Below the pieces are notes generated by a model. It had not been told where the DNA came from and did not search any database. It was given only the letters and a program-made list of their open reading frames with translations. The position numbers and the translations under genes are program-made. From the NCBI GenBank assembly GCA_025655635.1, contig JAHXIM010000061.1, forward strand, positions 1-7,602: a DNA stretch of 7,602 nucleotides. Direction: 5' to 3'. This document shows, in pieces, positions 1-6,883 of the stretch. Position 1 is the stretch's first letter; each line of letters begins with the position of its first letter. This DNA is from a gamma proteobacterium symbiont of Lucinoma myriamae (GTDB lineage Bacteria; Pseudomonadota; Gammaproteobacteria; GRL18).

Positions 1-74
1 CAATATGATCATGAACAATAAAAATAGAATCAATATTGTACGATAATCTATTGTGTCATTGAGATTGTCTTTTT

Positions 75-254
75 TCAGGGTCGACTATGTACAATACGGA
101 CATTACCTTTCATAGGTAAGTCATAGAAGTATTTTGGGATGCTTTTGGTTTTTTCTGCATTGGCTGTGCTTAAGGGTAAAATTGCCGGGATAGCAGATGC
201 TGCGGTGTCTGTGCCGACAAGTTGTATAAATTTACGACGATCAATTAATGGCAT
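75..254 (-). pseudogene. soxB: SoxB N-terminal remnant with Tat signal (thiosulfohydrolase fragment)
   Basis: An ATG at 254 opens a 59-codon frame that stops at TGA (77-75). The start has an AGG about seven bases upstream. Residues 5-11 (DRRKFIQ) form a twin-arginine motif. A hydrophobic, alanine-rich stretch follows and ends in STANA (residues 29-33), a plausible signal peptidase site. Residues 43-56 (FYDLPMKGNVRIVH) match, from memory, the first conserved strand of SoxB, where the family continues H-(F/I)-T-D-x-H-A-Q-L into the metal site. Here the frame instead runs S-R-P-stop, and no other frame down to base 1 restores the missing motif. SoxB is a periplasmic di-manganese hydrolase of about 560 residues in the Sox thiosulfate-oxidation pathway. 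This fragment has none of the catalytic domain. I infer a truncation by insertion or rearrangement near base 87. A short Tat-exported peptide of another kind is the alternative. Confidence 0.62.
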
Positions 255-535
255 AAAATACCTGTATTATGTGATAGATAGGTTTGATATAGAAACTTTG
301 TGATTGTCATGTTGAGTAGTGACTAAAATATATGAGTATTTTTATAGTATAATGTTTTTTTTATATTAAAGCCTTTTGTTTTAGCTAAGTACTAATAAGT
401 AGTATGTTCTTTTTAAATAAAGTGCTGTTAAATACCTTGTAATTTATATTGTTAATGTAATGGCTTTATAAAAAATCCTGTATAAACAATTAAATACAAT
501 TATTTAATTTATCTTTTTCTTTAATTTGGTTGGTT
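255..535. other. AT-rich non-coding gap between divergent genes
   Basis: About 280 bases separate the leftward soxB remnant from the rightward HupE-like gene. The sequence is rich in A and T runs, including nine T at 354-362. I see no convincing open frame on either strand. A TATAAT at 348-353 lacks a -35 partner at the right distance, and TTGTAA at 437-442 lacks a -10. Promoters for both flanking genes should lie here, but I cannot place them with confidence. Confidence 0.5.
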
Positions 536-1708
536 ATGCTTAATAAGTCATTTTTTTACCCGTTTTTTTATTCTGTGGTTTTGTTTTTCTTCGCTTTGCT
601 GCCAATGTCGAGCTGTGCAGATATTGTTAAACCTGCTTTGGTTGAAATCAGTGTAAAAACAGATGGTACGTTTCAAATAGAACTTCGAGCCAGCATCGAA
701 GCACTGTTAACCGGTATTAATAGCCGTTATAAAAATACTAAAGATGCGCCTAATGCTCAGGCTTATGATGATTTTCGAGTGATGCCGCCAGAACAATTAC
801 GGCAGGCTTTTCGCTCTTTTGAGCAAGATTTATTGCAGGAAATTAAAATTACATTTGATAATCAACCATCAAAGTTTCAAATTAAGACAATAGACATCCC
901 TGAGCCGGGCTATGTCAAAGTACCGAGGATTAGTCTTATTATTGTAGAAGGTGTGCTACCTATTACAGCTCAATCATTGACCTGGTACTATCCTTCACGA
1001 TTTGGTGATAATGCAGTGCGTGTCCGTCAGGTTGATGAAGCCAATGAAAAATGGCACTGGTCTCCCTGGCAATGGCTTAAAAATGATGAAGTCAGCAAAC
1101 CGTTTTCACTGACGGAAGTATTTACTCAGCAAACATTTTTTCAGGTAGTGACAACTTATCTTGTCTCTGGCTTTGAACATATTCTTCCTAAAGGTCTGGA
1201 TCATATTCTTTTTATTCTGGGGATTTTTCTGCTCAGCACTCGGATGAAGCCTTTATTATGGCAAGTGACTATGTTTACAGTTGCCCATACCATTACTCTC
1301 GGGTTGTCAATGAATGGTATAATTAATCTGCCTGCCAATATTGTAGAACCGCTCATTGCACTGTCAATCGCCTATATAGGAATAGAAAATATTGTCACAC
1401 CGAAGCTGCATAAAAGCCGCTTACTCATCGTCTTTATCTTCGGCTTATTGCATGGTATGGGCTTTGCCAGTGTGTTATCTGACTTTGGAATGCCGGAAAA
1501 TGACTTTGCTGCCGCATTAATCAGCTTTAATGTTGGGGTTGAAATTGCTCAGGTGGCTATTATTTTTCTAGCCTATTTTTTTATTGCTCATTTACTGCGC
1601 AATCAATTGGCAAATGAACAGCAATACCGAAAGATAGTGGTTATACCCGGCTCTTTGCTTATCGCTATAACAGGCCTTTACTGGACGTATGACAGGGTTC
1701 AGTTTTAG
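536..1708 (+). CDS. HupE/UreJ_2-family membrane protein
   Basis: The frame encodes 390 residues from ATG 536. A TTG two codons earlier (530) is possible but less likely, and neither start has a strong ribosome binding site. Residues 1-28 look like a signal peptide: lysine at 4, a very hydrophobic phenylalanine-rich core, then SSCA before D29. Residues about 29-195 are soluble and probably periplasmic. The C-terminal half is a multi-helix membrane domain with the polar residues typical of HupE/UreJ_2 proteins: H215 and the KGLDH motif (K219-H223), VAHT around H251, an EPLIALSIAYIGIEN helix, GLLHGMGFA (303-311) and FNVGVEIAQV. Related HupE/UreJ proteins are thought to carry nickel or another metal, but this two-part subfamily is largely uncharacterised, so transport is inference. 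No hydrogenase or urease gene is nearby. The gene ends about 115 bases before recX and has no strong terminator. Confidence 0.78.
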   Translation: MLNKSFFYPFFYSVVLFFFALLPMSSCADIVKPALVEISVKTDGTFQIELRASIEALLTGINSRYKNTKDAPNAQAYDDFRVMPPEQLRQAFRSFEQDLLQEIKITFDNQPSKFQIKTIDIPEPGYVKVPRISLIIVEGVLPITAQSLTWYYPSRFGDNAVRVRQVDEANEKWHWSPWQWLKNDEVSKPFSLTEVFTQQTFFQVVTTYLVSGFEHILPKGLDHILFILGIFLLSTRMKPLLWQVTMFTVAHTITLGLSMNGIINLPANIVEPLIALSIAYIGIENIVTPKLHKSRLLIVFIFGLLHGMGFASVLSDFGMPENDFAAALISFNVGVEIAQVAIIFLAYFFIAHLLRNQLANEQQYRKIVVIPGSLLIAITGLYWTYDRVQF

Positions 1709-1739
1709 TTGATTTAATCAATATATTCAGCTGATCACT

Positions 1740-1768
1740 TTTATAGCCATTAAAGTCAATAATATGAT
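1740..1768 (+). promoter_or_regulatory. Putative sigma-70 promoter for recX-alaS-lysC
   Basis: TTTATA (1740-1745, four of six matches to TTGACA) lies 17 bases before TATGAT (1763-1768, five of six matches to TATAAT). This is 55 bases upstream of the recX start. I see no CTGT-N8-ACAG LexA box here, so direct SOS control is not evident. Confidence 0.4.
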
Positions 1769-1823
1769 AAAATCCCAGCCTTTCTGATTCGCTCAAAAGG
1801 ATTGTGGCAAGGCAGGTAACTGC

Positions 1824-2305
1824 ATGGATAATGATAGCGTAAAAAACACACAGCTTGCTATTCGAATTTCAGCAATGAATATTCTGGCGGGCCGTGAACA
1901 TAGTGTTGCCGAATTAAGGCAAAAACTGAAAAAAAACTCAGTCAACGTGATGATTTATTCGCTTTAGACGAATTAATCGAAGTCGTGTTAGGGCAATTAA
2001 TCGAAGATAATTTATTGAATGAAGGTCGATTTACGGAGAGTTTTATTCGTTCGCGAATTAATAGAGGTTCCGGCCCGGTTAAAATTCGCCATGAATTGAT
2101 GCAGCGCGGTATTTCCAGTGAATTAACCAATGATTATCTGGGTGATTCCTATAACTTCTGGCAACCACATATTGAGGCTGTGCGTAGTAAACGCTTTGGG
2201 GTTCAATTTCCAGAAGATTATAAAGAACAAAGTAAGCAGTCTCATTTTCTCTATCAACGCGGTTTTAGCGGCGAATTTATTCGCAGACTGTTTAATAAAA
2301 TATAA
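1824..2305 (+). pseudogene. recX: RecX regulatory protein, reading frame interrupted by a -1 shift
   Basis: RecX binds RecA filaments and modulates recombination and the SOS response. ATG 1824 has an AGG at 1814-1816, seven bases upstream. The first frame reads MDNDSVKNTQLAIRISAMNI and continues through a RecX-like segment (LAGREHSVAELRQKLKK, a three-helix repeat), then hits TAG at 1965-1967 after 47 codons. The rest is in the -1 frame, starting at CTC 1937: LSQRDDLFALDELIEVVLGQ, then the family hallmark GRFTESFIRSRINRGSGP and an RGFSGEFIRRLF ending, with stop TAA 2303-2305. The switch falls on eight A at 1929-1936. One extra A would give a 160-residue protein, the normal RecX length. The cause could be a sequencing error in the homopolymer, a real inactivating indel, or frameshifting or transcript slippage at A_AAA_AAC. 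RecX normally follows recA; here the upstream neighbour is the HupE-like gene. alaS follows after 41 bases. Confidence 0.82.
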
Positions 2306-2346
2306 CGATAAATTTTTAAAAATTAAGTAACGAGAAAAAGTGTCAT

Positions 2347-4965
2347 ATGGCAAATGGTTCAATCAAAACAAGTGCACAGCTTCGTAGCGCATTTCTTGAG
2401 TTCTTTGAAGCCCACGATCACAAACGAGTCAGCAGTAGTCCGCTAGTTCCGGGTAATGATCCGACTTTACTATTCACCAATGCGGGCATGGTTCAGTTTA
2501 AAGATGTTTTTCTGGGACAGGATAAACGTAACTACAAACGTGCGACCAGCAGTCAGCGTTGCGTGCGTGCCGGCGGCAAACATAATGATTTAGAAAATGT
2601 CGGCTATACTGCAAGACATCATACCTTTTTTGAAATGCTGGGCAACTTCAGTTTTGGTGATTATTTTAAACGTGAAGCCATTCAATATGCCTGGGATTTT
2701 TTGACAAAAACCATTGGTTTACCAGAAGAACGTCTATGGGTGACGGTTTTTGAAAACGATAATGAGGCCACTGATATCTGGCTTAAAGAAATAAAAGTTT
2801 CCCCCGAACGTTTTTCAAAAATTGGTGCTAAAGATAATTTCTGGTCAATGGGTGATACGGGTCCTTGCGGTCCCTGCAGTGAAATTTTTTATGATCATGG
2901 TGAACATATACCTGGAGGCCCGCCCGGTACACCGGAAGAAGATGGCGATCGCTATATAGAAATCTGGAACCTGGTCTTTATGCAATATAACCGGGACAAA
3001 TCCGGAACAATGCATGAATTACCCCACCCATCTGTTGATACAGGGATGGGTATGGAACGTCTGGCGGCCATTTTGCAGGGCGTACACAACAATTATGAAA
3101 TTGACTTGTTCCAGCATATTATAAAAACCATTGCCAAATTAGCTGATTGTGATGATCTGGAAAATAAATCACTACGTGTCATTGCCGATCATATTCGTGC
3201 CTGCTCTTTCCTTATTGTCGATGGTATTATTCCATCGAATGAGGGACGTGGTTATGTATTGCGTCGTATCATTCGTCGTGCGATTCGCCATGGACATAAG
3301 CTGGGTCTTAGAGAACCTTTCTTCTATAAATTAGTGGATGTGCTGCAGCAGGAAATGGGAGAAGCTTATCCTGAGTTGACCAGGGCACAGGCACAAGTTC
3401 AAAAAGTGCTCAAGCAGGAAGAAATCCGTTTTGCAGAAACTCTTGATCAGGGTATGCACATTTTAGAGCTGGAGATTAAACAGCTCAAATCTAAGGTTAT
3501 TCCCGGCGATGTCGTTTTTAAACTTTATGATACTTATGGTTTTCCTGTTGATCTCACTGCCGATGTGGCACGTGAACATGATCTGGATATTGACCGTGAT
3601 GGCTATGAAACAGCCATGGAAAAACAACGTGAAATGGCTCGAGCGTCCAGTTCATTTGATATTGATTATAATGATGCTATTGAGTTAGAAGGCAAGACAG
3701 AATTTTCAGGCTATGATAATTTACAAGGCACTAATAGCAAAGTGCTTAATATTATTGTTGATGGCGAGCTGAGTGACACCCTAAGCGATAAACAATCAGC
3801 CATGATTATTCTTGACAGTACTCCTTTTTATGGTGAATCCGGTGGGCAGGTTGGCGATATGGGTGTTATTAGTGCTGCAAATGCCGAGTTTAAAGTCACC
3901 AGTACACAAAAAAATGGCGATGTATTTGTTCATATCGGACAATTAATCAAAGGTTCGCTGAAAACAGGTGAGATGGTTAATAGTCAGGTAAACTCAATAC
4001 AACGTGCTGATATAGCCTGCAATCATTCTGCGACTCATTTATTACATGCCGCATTAAGAAAAATTCTGGGTGATCATGTGCAGCAAAAAGGCTCACTGGT
4101 TGACAATGAAAAACTGCGCTTTGATTTCTCTCATTTTGAAGCCATTAACCCGGAGCAGTTGCAGGCGATCGAAACACTGGTGAATCAGCATATTCGCATG
4201 AACCATTTAGTGGAAACAAAAATCATGGGTGTGGATGCTGCAAAAGAAAGCGGTGCCATGGCATTATTCGGTGAAAAATATGCTGATGATGTACGTGTGT
4301 TGAGTATCAGTGATTTTTCTGTTGAATTATGTGGTGGTACTCATGTTAGTCGCACTGGTGATATTGGTTTGCTGAAAATTACCTCAGAAGGTGGTGTGGC
4401 AGCGGGTGTTCGACGAATCGAAGCGGTAACAGGGCAGGGTGCTCTTACTTATATTGAACATAATGAACAACAAATTGATAGTACTGCAGCTTTACTTAAA
4501 GCCAATCGTGATTCAATGTTTGATAAAGTATCTGCCTTGCTTGAGCGTTCCAGGAAACTGGAAAAAGAACTGGAACAACTTAAAGGCAAATTAGCCAATG
4601 CTCAGGGTAGCGAGTTGACCGATAATGCGATCCAGATCAATGGCATTAATGTATTAGCCGCTAAACTGGATGGTGTTGATGCCAAAGGTTTGCGTGATAC
4701 CATGGATCAGCTTAAGAGTAAATTGGGCAGCTGTGCCATTGTACTAGCAGTGGTTAACGGCGATAAAGTCAGCCTTGCAGGCGGAGTCAGTAAGGACTCG
4801 ATAAAAAGGATAAAAGCAGGTGATCTGGTCAACAGTGTGGCTTGTCAGGTAGGCGGTAAAGGCGGCGGTCGTCCCGATATGGCTATGGCAGGTGGAAATC
4901 AACCAGAAAATCTGGAAAAAGCACTTTCTGCGGTTCCATCTTGGGTAGAAAATCAGTTAAAATAA
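2347..4965 (+). CDS. alaS: Alanyl-tRNA synthetase
   Basis: The protein attaches alanine to tRNA-Ala in the cytoplasm and edits mischarged seryl- and glycyl-tRNA. It has 872 residues, close to the usual 875. The class II catalytic domain is at the N-terminus: FFEAHDHKRV, the motif-2 segment with ARHHTFFEMLGNF around residues 89-101, and the motif-3 segment DTGMGMERLAAI around 231-242. The editing domain carries the zinc ligands H560-x3-H564 and C662-x3-H666 (SVELCGGTH). A coiled-coil stretch follows (LLERSRKLEKELEQLKGKLA, about 725-755), then the C-Ala domain ending in GGKGGGRPDMAMAGG. All signature residues are present, so it should be functional. The start at ATG 2347 matches the family N-terminus, although the ribosome binding site is weak (GAG 12 bases upstream). 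The gene lies 41 bases after recX and 24 before lysC, consistent with one transcript. Confidence 0.98.
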   Translation: MANGSIKTSAQLRSAFLEFFEAHDHKRVSSSPLVPGNDPTLLFTNAGMVQFKDVFLGQDKRNYKRATSSQRCVRAGGKHNDLENVGYTARHHTFFEMLGNFSFGDYFKREAIQYAWDFLTKTIGLPEERLWVTVFENDNEATDIWLKEIKVSPERFSKIGAKDNFWSMGDTGPCGPCSEIFYDHGEHIPGGPPGTPEEDGDRYIEIWNLVFMQYNRDKSGTMHELPHPSVDTGMGMERLAAILQGVHNNYEIDLFQHIIKTIAKLADCDDLENKSLRVIADHIRACSFLIVDGIIPSNEGRGYVLRRIIRRAIRHGHKLGLREPFFYKLVDVLQQEMGEAYPELTRAQAQVQKVLKQEEIRFAETLDQGMHILELEIKQLKSKVIPGDVVFKLYDTYGFPVDLTADVAREHDLDIDRDGYETAMEKQREMARASSSFDIDYNDAIELEGKTEFSGYDNLQGTNSKVLNIIVDGELSDTLSDKQSAMIILDSTPFYGESGGQVGDMGVISAANAEFKVTSTQKNGDVFVHIGQLIKGSLKTGEMVNSQVNSIQRADIACNHSATHLLHAALRKILGDHVQQKGSLVDNEKLRFDFSHFEAINPEQLQAIETLVNQHIRMNHLVETKIMGVDAAKESGAMALFGEKYADDVRVLSISDFSVELCGGTHVSRTGDIGLLKITSEGGVAAGVRRIEAVTGQGALTYIEHNEQQIDSTAALLKANRDSMFDKVSALLERSRKLEKELEQLKGKLANAQGSELTDNAIQINGINVLAAKLDGVDAKGLRDTMDQLKSKLGSCAIVLAVVNGDKVSLAGGVSKDSIKRIKAGDLVNSVACQVGGKGGGRPDMAMAGGNQPENLEKALSAVPSWVENQLK

Positions 4966-4989
4966 GCGACTTTTCCGGGACTCATTGAT

Positions 4990-6249
4990 ATGGCTCTAAT
5001 AGTTCAAAAATTTGGTGGTACATCGGTCGGCACAGTTGATCGGATTGAAAATGTCGCTGATCGGATAAAAAAATTTCGTGACCATGGCGATGATATAGTC
5101 GTTGTTGTTTCTGCTATGAGCGGTGAGACTAATCGTCTGGTTGCATTAGCACAAAGTATTGATGAAAAACCTCATGCCAGAGAGTATGACGTTTTGTTGT
5201 CAACAGGCGAACAAGTTACTATTGCATTACTGAGTATGGCTCTCAATAAACGTGGTGTTCCTGCACGCTCTTATACTGGTACACAAGTGCATATTCTGAC
5301 GGATAGTGCTCATAATAAAGCACGTATCCTGGATATTGAAGAAAAAAACATGCGCAATAATCTGAATGAAGGAAAGGTTATTGTTGTTGCCGGATTTCAG
5401 GGTGTCGATGAAGAAGGCAATATAACAACATTGGGTCGCGGTGGTTCGGACACCACTGCTGTCGCATTAGCTGCAGCGCTTAAAGCGGATGAATGTCAGA
5501 TATACACTGATGTTGATGGTGTTTATACCACTGATCCTCGTGTTGTTCCTGAAGCAAGGCGTCTTGATAAGATTACTTTTGAAGAAATGCTGGAAATGGC
5601 AAGCCTTGGTTCTAAAGTGCTGCAGATTAGAGCGGTGGAATTTGCAGGCAAATATAATGTGCCTTTAAGAGTACTCTCAAGTTTTGATGAGCCAAATTTT
5701 GATCTGGATGACAGCTCTAAGGATTCTGGCAATGGCACCCTAATTACCTACGAGGAAGACGATATGGAACAAGCATTGATTTCTGGTATAGCCTTTAATC
5801 GTGATGAAGCCAAACTTACTATTCTCGGTGTTCCCGATAAGCCTGGTGTTGCCTATAGTATCTTAGGTCCTATTGGTGACAGCAATGTTGAAATCGATAT
5901 GATTATTCAAAATATAGGTGCTGATGGAACCACTGATTTTACCTTTACTGTACACCGTAATGACTTTGAAGATGCAAAACAAGTTTTGACTGGTGTGGCA
6001 AAGGATTTAGGGGCAAGAGAAGTTCAAGGTGATGATAAAATTGTCAAAATTTCTCTAGTCGGTGTGGGTATGCGTTCTCATGCTGGTATTGCCAGCAAAA
6101 TGTTTAAAACATTGGCCGAAGAAGGTATTAATATTAATATGATTTCAACGACAGAAATTAAAATATCTGTCGTTGTGGATGAAAAATACCTGGAACTGGG
6201 TGTCCGAACCTTACATTCAGCTTTTGGTTTAGAGCAAAAAACAGTATAA
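4990..6249 (+). CDS. lysC: Aspartate kinase with two C-terminal ACT domains
   Basis: Aspartokinase phosphorylates aspartate with ATP, the first step towards lysine, methionine, threonine and diaminopimelate. At 419 residues it is the monofunctional type, with no homoserine dehydrogenase fused. The kinase domain shows KFGGTSVG (7-14), LSTGEQVT (about 70-77), GRGGSDTTAVALAAAL (149-164) and YTDVDGVYTTDPR (172-184). Two ACT regulatory domains follow, near residues 275-340 (ILGVPDKPG) and 350-415 (LVGVGMRSH, then ININMISTTEIKISVVV). These normally bind lysine or threonine for feedback inhibition. ATG 4990 has GGGA nine bases upstream. The gap after alaS is only 24 bases, too short for an independent riboswitch, so co-transcription is likely. 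The alaS-lysC-csrA order matches pseudomonads and related groups. An in-frame internal start is described separately. Confidence 0.97.
   Translation: MALIVQKFGGTSVGTVDRIENVADRIKKFRDHGDDIVVVVSAMSGETNRLVALAQSIDEKPHAREYDVLLSTGEQVTIALLSMALNKRGVPARSYTGTQVHILTDSAHNKARILDIEEKNMRNNLNEGKVIVVAGFQGVDEEGNITTLGRGGSDTTAVALAAALKADECQIYTDVDGVYTTDPRVVPEARRLDKITFEEMLEMASLGSKVLQIRAVEFAGKYNVPLRVLSSFDEPNFDLDDSSKDSGNGTLITYEEDDMEQALISGIAFNRDEAKLTILGVPDKPGVAYSILGPIGDSNVEIDMIIQNIGADGTTDFTFTVHRNDFEDAKQVLTGVAKDLGAREVQGDDKIVKISLVGVGMRSHAGIASKMFKTLAEEGININMISTTEIKISVVVDEKYLELGVRTLHSAFGLEQKTV
5752..5766 (+). promoter_or_regulatory. Candidate internal ribosome binding site and start inside lysC
   Basis: GAGGA at 5752-5756 lies seven bases before an in-frame ATG at 5764 (Met259 of LysC). 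This spacing is better than that of the main start. Translation from here would give 161 residues covering exactly the two ACT domains. Bacillus subtilis aspartokinase II and Corynebacterium glutamicum LysC make a regulatory beta subunit of about this size from an internal start. Use here is inference. Confidence 0.45.
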
Positions 6250-6264
6250 AAACTTTGATAGGAA

Positions 6265-6312
6265 GTCATCTTTTTAATAAAATGTAAGAAAAAGATGGCA
6301 TTTACCTTTTTT
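6265..6312 (+). terminator. Weak terminator-like hairpin after lysC
   Basis: CATCTTTTT (6267-6275) pairs with AAAAAGATG (6289-6297), and a G-U and a G-C pair extend the stem to 11 base pairs. The loop is 13 bases. A run of six T (6307-6312) begins only about eight bases after the stem. The stem is AT-rich, so termination is probably partial and csrA may receive some read-through. Confidence 0.4.
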
Positions 6313-6378
6313 ACCACTATTGTACTTATTGTGAACTAGTTGTAAAAAATAACTGTCACTAACGAATAAGCGTTTAGC

Positions 6379-6407
6379 TTAATATTTCTGGCTTACAAAT
6401 ATACTAT
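6379..6407 (+). promoter_or_regulatory. Possible csrA promoter
   Basis: The 183-base gap before csrA contains TTAATA followed 15 to 17 bases later by the overlapping -10-like boxes TATACT and TACTAT, ending about 25 bases before the start codon. The -35 match is only four of six and the leader would be short. This is a weak call. Nothing else in the gap is clearer. Confidence 0.25.
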
Positions 6408-6419
6408 TTGCTAAGTGCA

Positions 6420-6426
6420 AAGGAGA
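6420..6426 (+). promoter_or_regulatory. csrA ribosome binding site overlapping an ANGGA motif
   Basis: AGGAGA (6421-6426) is a strong Shine-Dalgarno sequence six bases before the GTG start. Together with the A at 6420 it forms AAGGA, which fits the ANGGA core bound by CsrA. Negative autoregulation of csrA translation is known in E. coli. That this site is used here is inference. Confidence 0.5.
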
Positions 6427-6432
6427 ACCATA

Positions 6433-6630
6433 GTGTTAATTTTAACTCGCCGTGTTGGTGAAACATTGATTATTGGTGATGATGTACATATCACCGTATT
6501 AGGTGTGAAGGGAAATCAGGTACGTATTGGCATCAATGCGCCTAAAGATGTTTCAGTACATCGTGAAGAGATTTATGATCGTATTCAGCGTGAAAAATCA
6601 CCTGACGATGATAACGAAGGTAATAGCTAA
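6433..6630 (+). CDS. csrA: Carbon storage regulator CsrA (RsmA)
   Basis: CsrA is a small dimeric RNA-binding protein. It controls translation and stability of mRNAs for carbon metabolism, motility and biofilm by binding GGA sites in their leaders. The product has 65 residues, against 61 in E. coli CsrA. It reads MLILTRRVGETLIIGDDV at the start, then LGVKGNQVRIGINAPKDVSV and HREEIYDRIQREKS. The RNA-contact residues L4, R6 and R7 near the N-terminus and the VHREEI segment with its arginine are all present. The short acidic tail (DDDNEG) is lineage-specific. I chose GTG 6433 because it gives the invariant MLILTRR start and has AGGAGA six bases upstream. An upstream GTG at 6415 would place the ribosome binding site inside the coding sequence. 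The gene lies between lysC and the tRNA genes, its usual place in gammaproteobacteria. Confidence 0.97.
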   Translation: MLILTRRVGETLIIGDDVHITVLGVKGNQVRIGINAPKDVSVHREEIYDRIQREKSPDDDNEGNS

Positions 6631-6693
6631 GCTCCCTGAATGAGAGTATCTTATTAATAAAAAAAAATACTTTAATAAAAAGCTAAAAAAGAC

Positions 6694-6722
6694 TTTACCT
6701 TAGTGTCAACTAAGGGTATCCT
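6694..6722 (+). promoter_or_regulatory. Putative promoter for tRNA-Ser
   Basis: TTTACC (6694-6699) and TATCCT (6717-6722) are exactly 17 bases apart, with four of six consensus matches each. The predicted transcript start near 6729 lies a few bases before the mature tRNA end at 6736. An imperfect hairpin formed by the TACCTTAG and CTAAGGGTA arms overlaps this promoter. It may be coincidental. Confidence 0.4.
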
Positions 6723-6735
6723 AGCGTTCAATTTT

Positions 6736-6828
6736 GGAGAGGTGGCCGAGTGGCTGAAGGCGCTCCCCTGCTAAGGGAGTATGCGGCTTAATACCGCATC
6801 GGGGGTTCGAATCCCCCCCTCTTCGCCA
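6736..6828 (+). tRNA. serV: tRNA-Ser(GCU)
   Basis: The 93-base gene folds as a class II tRNA. The acceptor GGAGAGG (6736-6742) pairs with CCTCTTC with one G-U pair, followed by discriminator G and an encoded CCA (6826-6828). The anticodon arm is CTCCC, loop CTGCTAA, GGGAG, with anticodon GCT at 6770-6772 reading AGC and AGU serine codons. The long variable arm pairs around TGCGG and CCGCA, as expected for tRNA-Ser. The T arm holds GGTTCGAATCC. It closely resembles E. coli serV, which also follows csrA. The symbol is by synteny. Confidence 0.97.
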
Positions 6829-6852
6829 TTATTTTTTAAATTTAAAATAATG
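6827..6852. repeat. AT-rich inverted repeat at the tRNA-Ser 3' end
   Basis: CATTATTTT (6827-6835) and AAAATAATG (6844-6852) form a perfect nine-base-pair stem with an eight-base loop. The left arm begins in the encoded CCA of tRNA-Ser. No T run follows, so it is not a typical terminator. It might mark the 3' trailer for processing, or be chance in AT-rich sequence. Confidence 0.4.
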
Positions 6853-6883
6853 GGAAAAGTGAAAATTAGATGTTAATTTCTGG

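Noticed and set aside
530..535. TTG start two codons before the HupE-like ATG
   Set aside because: ATG 536 gives a normal signal peptide, and TTG 530 has no better ribosome binding site.
1709..1721. TTGATTTAATCAA palindrome after the HupE-like gene as a terminator
   Set aside because: The stem is five AT-rich base pairs with no following T run.
2311..2324. Perfect 14-base AT palindrome between recX and alaS
   Set aside because: It consists only of A and T in an AT-rich gap and has neither a T tract nor promoter boxes. It is probably chance.
1942..2362. Small overlapping open frames on both strands across recX and the start of alaS
   Set aside because: They overlap the RecX frame, have no family motifs or ribosome binding sites, and RecX explains the region.
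3149..3334. 61-codon plus-strand frame inside alaS
   Set aside because: It lies wholly within a well-conserved gene in another frame and shows no recognisable features.
4966..4989. Lysine riboswitch ahead of lysC
   Set aside because: Only 24 bases separate alaS and lysC, far too few for the lysine aptamer.
5523..6317. Two minus-strand frames over the second half of lysC and its downstream gap
   Set aside because: They mirror the lysC coding pattern and have no recognisable domains or starts.
6415..6435. Upstream GTG start for csrA adding six residues
   Set aside because: It would translate the Shine-Dalgarno sequence and break the invariant MLILTRR start of CsrA.
6641..6674. AGTAT and ATACT arms after csrA as its terminator
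   Set aside because: The stem is five AT-rich base pairs with a long loop and no proper T tract, so the csrA terminator remains unassigned.
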